From contig NZ_JAHBAY010000013.1 of assembly GCF_018499875.1 (NCBI RefSeq), positions 186,001-250,000 of the forward strand: DNA of 64,000 nucleotides, given 5' to 3'. The notes below the pieces were generated by a model. It searched no databases. It had not been told where the DNA came from and worked only from the letters and a program-made list of their open reading frames with translations. Below, piece by piece: positions 60,089 through 64,000 of the stretch (the first letter of the stretch is position 1; the number at the start of each line of letters is the position of its first letter). The translations under genes were made by a program, and so were the position numbers. This DNA is from Kineosporia corallincola (lineage in GTDB: Bacteria > Actinomycetota > Actinomycetes > Actinomycetales > Kineosporiaceae).

Positions 60089-60796
60089 ATGCTGACGATC
60101 GGTTTGCTCGGTGGGATGAGCTGGCAGTCGACGGTGGAGTACTACCGGATCGCGAACGAGATGGTGGCCCAGCGGCTCGGCGGTCTGCACTCGGCCAAGC
60201 TCGTGATGACGTCCGTCGACTTCGCCGAGATCGGCAAGCTCCAGCGGGCCGGCCGGTGGGACGAGGCCGGCCGGGTGCTCGCCCGGGAGGCCAAGGGGCT
60301 GGAGGCGGCCGGCGCCGACATGGTGCTGATCTGCACGAACACCATGCACAAGGTGGCCGACGCGGTTGCCGGTGCGATCAGCGTGCCGCTGCTGCACCTG
60401 GCCGACACCACCGCCGGTGCGGTGCGTGGCGCGGGCGTGCGCAAGGTCGCCCTGCTCGGCACCGCGTTCACCATGGAGCAGGACTTCTACAAGGAGCGTC
60501 TGGCCACCCAGGGCCTGGAGGTGCTCGTGCCGTCGGCCGAGGACCGCGCCGTGGTGCACCGGGTGATCTTCGAGGAGCTGTGCGTCGGCATCATCAAGGA
60601 GGAGTCGCGCCAGGCCTACCGCGACATCATCGCCGGTCTGGTGGCCCAGGGAGCCGAGGGCGTGATCCTCGGCTGCACCGAGATCGAACTGCTGATTTCC
60701 CAGGCGGACAGCGCGGTTCCGGTGTTCCCGACCACGCGCCTGCACATCGAGGCCGCGGTGGAGAAGGCCCTCGTGCCGGAGCCGGCCCTGGTCTGA
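60089..60796 (+). CDS. Aspartate/glutamate racemase-family enzyme
   Basis: 235 residues from ATG 60089 (AAGGAG 6 nt upstream). LGGMSWQSTVEYYRIAN opens the fold, and both catalytic cysteines are present (LICTNTMHKVAD and VILGCTEIELLI), in contrast to the racemase-like protein at 19594. Belongs to the YgeA/aspartate-racemase group of broad amino-acid racemases. Confidence 0.92.
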   Translation: MLTIGLLGGMSWQSTVEYYRIANEMVAQRLGGLHSAKLVMTSVDFAEIGKLQRAGRWDEAGRVLAREAKGLEAAGADMVLICTNTMHKVADAVAGAISVPLLHLADTTAGAVRGAGVRKVALLGTAFTMEQDFYKERLATQGLEVLVPSAEDRAVVHRVIFEELCVGIIKEESRQAYRDIIAGLVAQGAEGVILGCTEIELLISQADSAVPVFPTTRLHIEAAVEKALVPEPALV

Positions 60797-60822
60797 CCGA
60801 GCTGATCGGTGACCGGCGCGAA

Positions 60823-60863
60823 CGGAGCCGGAGGTCCGCCCCCGTGGCGGACCTCCGGCTCCG
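60823..60863. terminator. Strong bidirectional hairpin
   Basis: Perfect 18-bp arms (CGGAGCCGGAGGTCCGCC and complement) around a 5-nt loop between convergent genes at 60796 and 60882. Confidence 0.88.
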
Positions 60864-60881
60864 TCGTTCGGGAGGGGCGGA

Positions 60882-61670
60882 TCAGCTGACGGTGACGTGC
60901 ACCGGGGTGCTGGCCGAGGCCCCGCTGTGCAGGTCCCCCTTGAAATGCGCCCGGTAGTCACCGGTCTCGGTGGCCGTGGCGAAGGTGCTGTCGTCGAAAC
61001 CGTGCGTGGACACCTTGCTCCAGGTCTTGCCGCCGTCGCTGCTGAACTGGAGGTCGAGGAAGCCCGCGCCGCGGAACGTGTCCCACGTGCGGGTGTCCCA
61101 GTTGGCCCGCTCGGCCGCGGCCGAGAACTTGATCGAGGCGCCCTTGGTCACCGTGGTGGTGGGGGTGCTGAAGATGCCGACCCGGGTCTGCCGCAGCTGC
61201 GTGATGGTGCCGGACCAGCCGAAGGTGGGCTCGTCGGTGAGCTTGTCGTCGCCGTCGGCATCGACGAAGCCCGAGATGCTGACCGGCATCGGGATGCCCG
61301 CCAGGTCGTTCTTCGGTGAGAAGGCCGGCATGTAGACCTTGCCCTCGTCGCTGTGGTTGAACTTGGGCGAGTCACCCTGGAAGGTGGTGAACATCGAGTA
61401 GGGGTTGGTCTCGATCCGGGTGACGCCCTCCGGCCAGGCGATGGAGCCGTGCCACTCCACCTGGCTGCCGGCCGGGCAGTCGGTCTTGAGGGTGACCACG
61501 GTCTCGATGTCGGCCTTCACGCCGCGTGAGATCACGCTGGGCGTGATGCCGGTGGCGGCGCACTCGGCATCGGCGGCCTGGGCCGTGCCGGAGGTCACGA
61601 ACGAGGCGGCGAGCAGTGCGCCGGCGGCCGCCATCAGGGCCGTGGTGCGGCCAATGTGGCTCTTCTTCAT
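60882..61670 (-). CDS. Secreted protein of unknown function with a Ca2+-loop-like motif
   Basis: 262 residues with a Sec signal peptide (KKSHIGRTTALMAAAGALLAASFVTSGTAQAADA, cleavage near AQA-AD). The mature part has two cysteines (ECAATG, TDCPAG) that could form one disulfide, a beta-rich composition, and DADGDDKLTDE, a dockerin/EF-hand-like calcium loop. FSSDGGKTWSKVS is a BNR-like turn. No family I can name. Confidence 0.75.
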   Translation of the reverse strand: MKKSHIGRTTALMAAAGALLAASFVTSGTAQAADAECAATGITPSVISRGVKADIETVVTLKTDCPAGSQVEWHGSIAWPEGVTRIETNPYSMFTTFQGDSPKFNHSDEGKVYMPAFSPKNDLAGIPMPVSISGFVDADGDDKLTDEPTFGWSGTITQLRQTRVGIFSTPTTTVTKGASIKFSAAAERANWDTRTWDTFRGAGFLDLQFSSDGGKTWSKVSTHGFDDSTFATATETGDYRAHFKGDLHSGASASTPVHVTVS

Positions 61671-61819
61671 GGCGATTCAGCTCACCTCAGATCGGGGAAA
61701 AGGGGTACTCACAGAACCCCCACAGGAAGCATGAAAGCCGAAGATCATCGGGTTCGCAGCGGTTTGAGTAACAAATAACTGGATTCGAGCGATCGGATAT
61801 CGGGCCGGCTTCTAGCTGT

Positions 61820-61851
61820 GACCGGCCGAACACGCTTTCTGCTGGCCGGTC
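61820..61851. terminator. Possible weak terminator
   Basis: GACCGGCC (61820-61827) pairs with GGCCGGTC (61844-61851) across a 16-nt loop, downstream of the small basic ORF. The remainder of 61671-61932 shows no gene. Confidence 0.3.
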
Positions 61852-61932
61852 TTCGGAAACCGGGCGGCAAACGAAAGAACCGGGGGTGCGCCCGTGCGGC
61901 GAACCTCCGGTCTGGGGACGGAGCGGGAAGAG

Positions 61933-62160
61933 TCAGTCGTCAAGGCGGCCCACCCTGCGGCGGGCCCGGCGCCGGCTGTTCTCGGCGCGGCGGTTGCGGC
62001 GTGCGCCGTCACCGTTCGCGGCGGCGGCGATCCGGCTCAGCAGCAGCCGGTGCTGGATCTCCTCGGGTGTCATCGCCCGGCCGGCGACGAGTTGCCCGTC
62101 GGTCCAGGTCTTCGTGAGTCTCATGCCGCCACGGTCGGGCCTGGAGGGGCCGGTTGTCAT
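61933..62160 (-). CDS. Small basic protein, unknown
   Basis: 75 residues from ATG 62160; ATG 62124 or 62196 are alternatives and none has a clear ribosome-binding site. TWTDGQLVAGRAMTPEEIQHRLLLSRIAAAAN is helical, and the C-terminus is Arg-rich (RRNRRAENSRRRARRR), suggesting nucleic-acid binding. Not recognised. Confidence 0.4.
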   Translation of the reverse strand: MTTGPSRPDRGGMRLTKTWTDGQLVAGRAMTPEEIQHRLLLSRIAAAANGDGARRNRRAENSRRRARRRVGRLDD

Positions 62161-62245
62161 CCGGTTTTCCGGCCGGTCGTACGTGACCGGGGTCATCGGG
62201 CCGCCGCCGGTGCGCAGCGGCCCGGCATGCCTAGGATCGGATGAC

Positions 62246-62713
62246 ATGAGCGGACCGGAAGTACGACCGGCCGAGACCGGTGATCTGCCTGCCCTGGTCG
62301 GGCTCCGCGCCGAGATGTTCAAGGCCATGGGGGTGCCGGAGACCGAGCCGCAGTGGCGTGCCCAGGCCGCGCTCTGGCTGGGCGAGCGGATCGATCACCC
62401 GGATCACCACCTGGTCGTGGTGGAGCACGAGGGCCGGGTGGTGTCGTGCGCCCTGGGCTCGCTCACCGAGTCGGCGCCCACTCCGGCCCGGGCCTGGGGT
62501 TGGGACCTGCACGTCAGCAACGTCTGCACGCACCCCGACCACCGGGGGCGTGGCTTCGGCCGCATCGCCCTGCGGGCCGTGCTCGACTGGGGCCGCTCCC
62601 AGCCCGGCCCCGTGCGGGCCAAGCTGTTCGCCACCGCGTTCGGCCGGGCGATGTACGAGAAGGCCGGCTTCGCCGAGGTCACCTGGCCGGCGATGCGTGC
62701 GGACCTGAGCTGA
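62246..62713 (+). CDS. GNAT N-acetyltransferase
   Basis: 155 residues from ATG 62246. VRPAETGDLPALVGLRAEMF opens the fold; VSNVCTHPDHRGRGFGRIALRAVL is the acetyl-CoA loop; FATAFGRAMYEKAGFAEV ends it. Monocistronic, 9 nt from the convergent kinase gene. Acceptor unknown. Confidence 0.9.
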   Translation: MSGPEVRPAETGDLPALVGLRAEMFKAMGVPETEPQWRAQAALWLGERIDHPDHHLVVVEHEGRVVSCALGSLTESAPTPARAWGWDLHVSNVCTHPDHRGRGFGRIALRAVLDWGRSQPGPVRAKLFATAFGRAMYEKAGFAEVTWPAMRADLS

Positions 62714-62722
62714 GCGTCGTCC

Positions 62723-64000
<1,278 letters not shown>

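Overview
The window is very GC-rich, uses GTG and TTG starts freely, and carries family signatures typical of Actinomycetota: GylR/glp, FprA, a DevR/DevS-type pair, DUF1272, a mycofactocin methyltransferase and CE1758/CE1759-type oxidoreductases. It reads as ordinary chromosome of a soil-type actinobacterium. A Kineosporiaceae-like host is my guess only; nothing here proves genus. I see no rRNA, tRNA, IS element, prophage, plasmid origin or CRISPR array.

Layout. 1-5246: glycerol locus, glpF-glpK-glpD on the minus strand divergent from an IclR (GylR-type) regulator and a second glycerol kinase. 5400-18100: metabolic and regulatory genes, including a fatty-acid desaturase and fprA that both sit behind DtxR/IdeR-like iron boxes, a TetR-SDR divergent pair with a long dyad, an LLM monooxygenase/FMN reductase pair and an acyl-CoA dehydrogenase/SDR pair. 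18300-29900: an orphan lipoprotein, a racemase-like protein with a prion-like tail, an SDR/hydrolase pair, a DUF47-PiT phosphate pair, an XRE-cupin regulator, a large acyltransferase and a membrane metallophosphoesterase. 29990-32235: two universal stress proteins and a DevR/DosR-like response regulator with three DosR-box-like palindromes; a DevS/DosT-like GAF histidine kinase runs off the right edge (62723-64000). 35145-49245: an aldarate (glucarate-type) catabolic island, with GudD, KdgD, a semialdehyde dehydrogenase, a second glucarate-dehydratase-like enolase, two D-2-hydroxyacid dehydrogenases, a five-gene peptide-type ABC importer and an IclR regulator. A common 16-bp dyad (GTYCACA-NN-TGYGGAC) lies upstream of three of its transcription units. 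49200-64000: TerC behind a manganese (yybP-ykoY) riboswitch, an orphan mftM, nitronate monooxygenase, an orphan LuxR-type response regulator, a SUKH protein, a CrtI-like oxidoreductase, and a LysR gene divergent from an Asp/Glu racemase.

How the genes work together. The glycerol genes import glycerol (GlpF), phosphorylate it (two GlpK) and oxidise it (GlpD). The aldarate genes can take D-glucarate to 2-oxoglutarate by dehydration, decarboxylating dehydration and semialdehyde oxidation. The stress proteins, DevR and DevS look like parts of a hypoxia/dormancy regulon.

Most transcription units end in perfect GC hairpins. Several share one of two conserved stem sequences (GGACGACG or GTGATCATGCG), which suggests dispersed families of terminator-like elements.

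The best candidates for undescribed biology are the IclR-controlled aldarate island with its peptide-type importer and divergent GlucD paralogue, the racemase-fold protein with a lost catalytic cysteine and a YGSQ tail, and the scattered DosR-like regulon.
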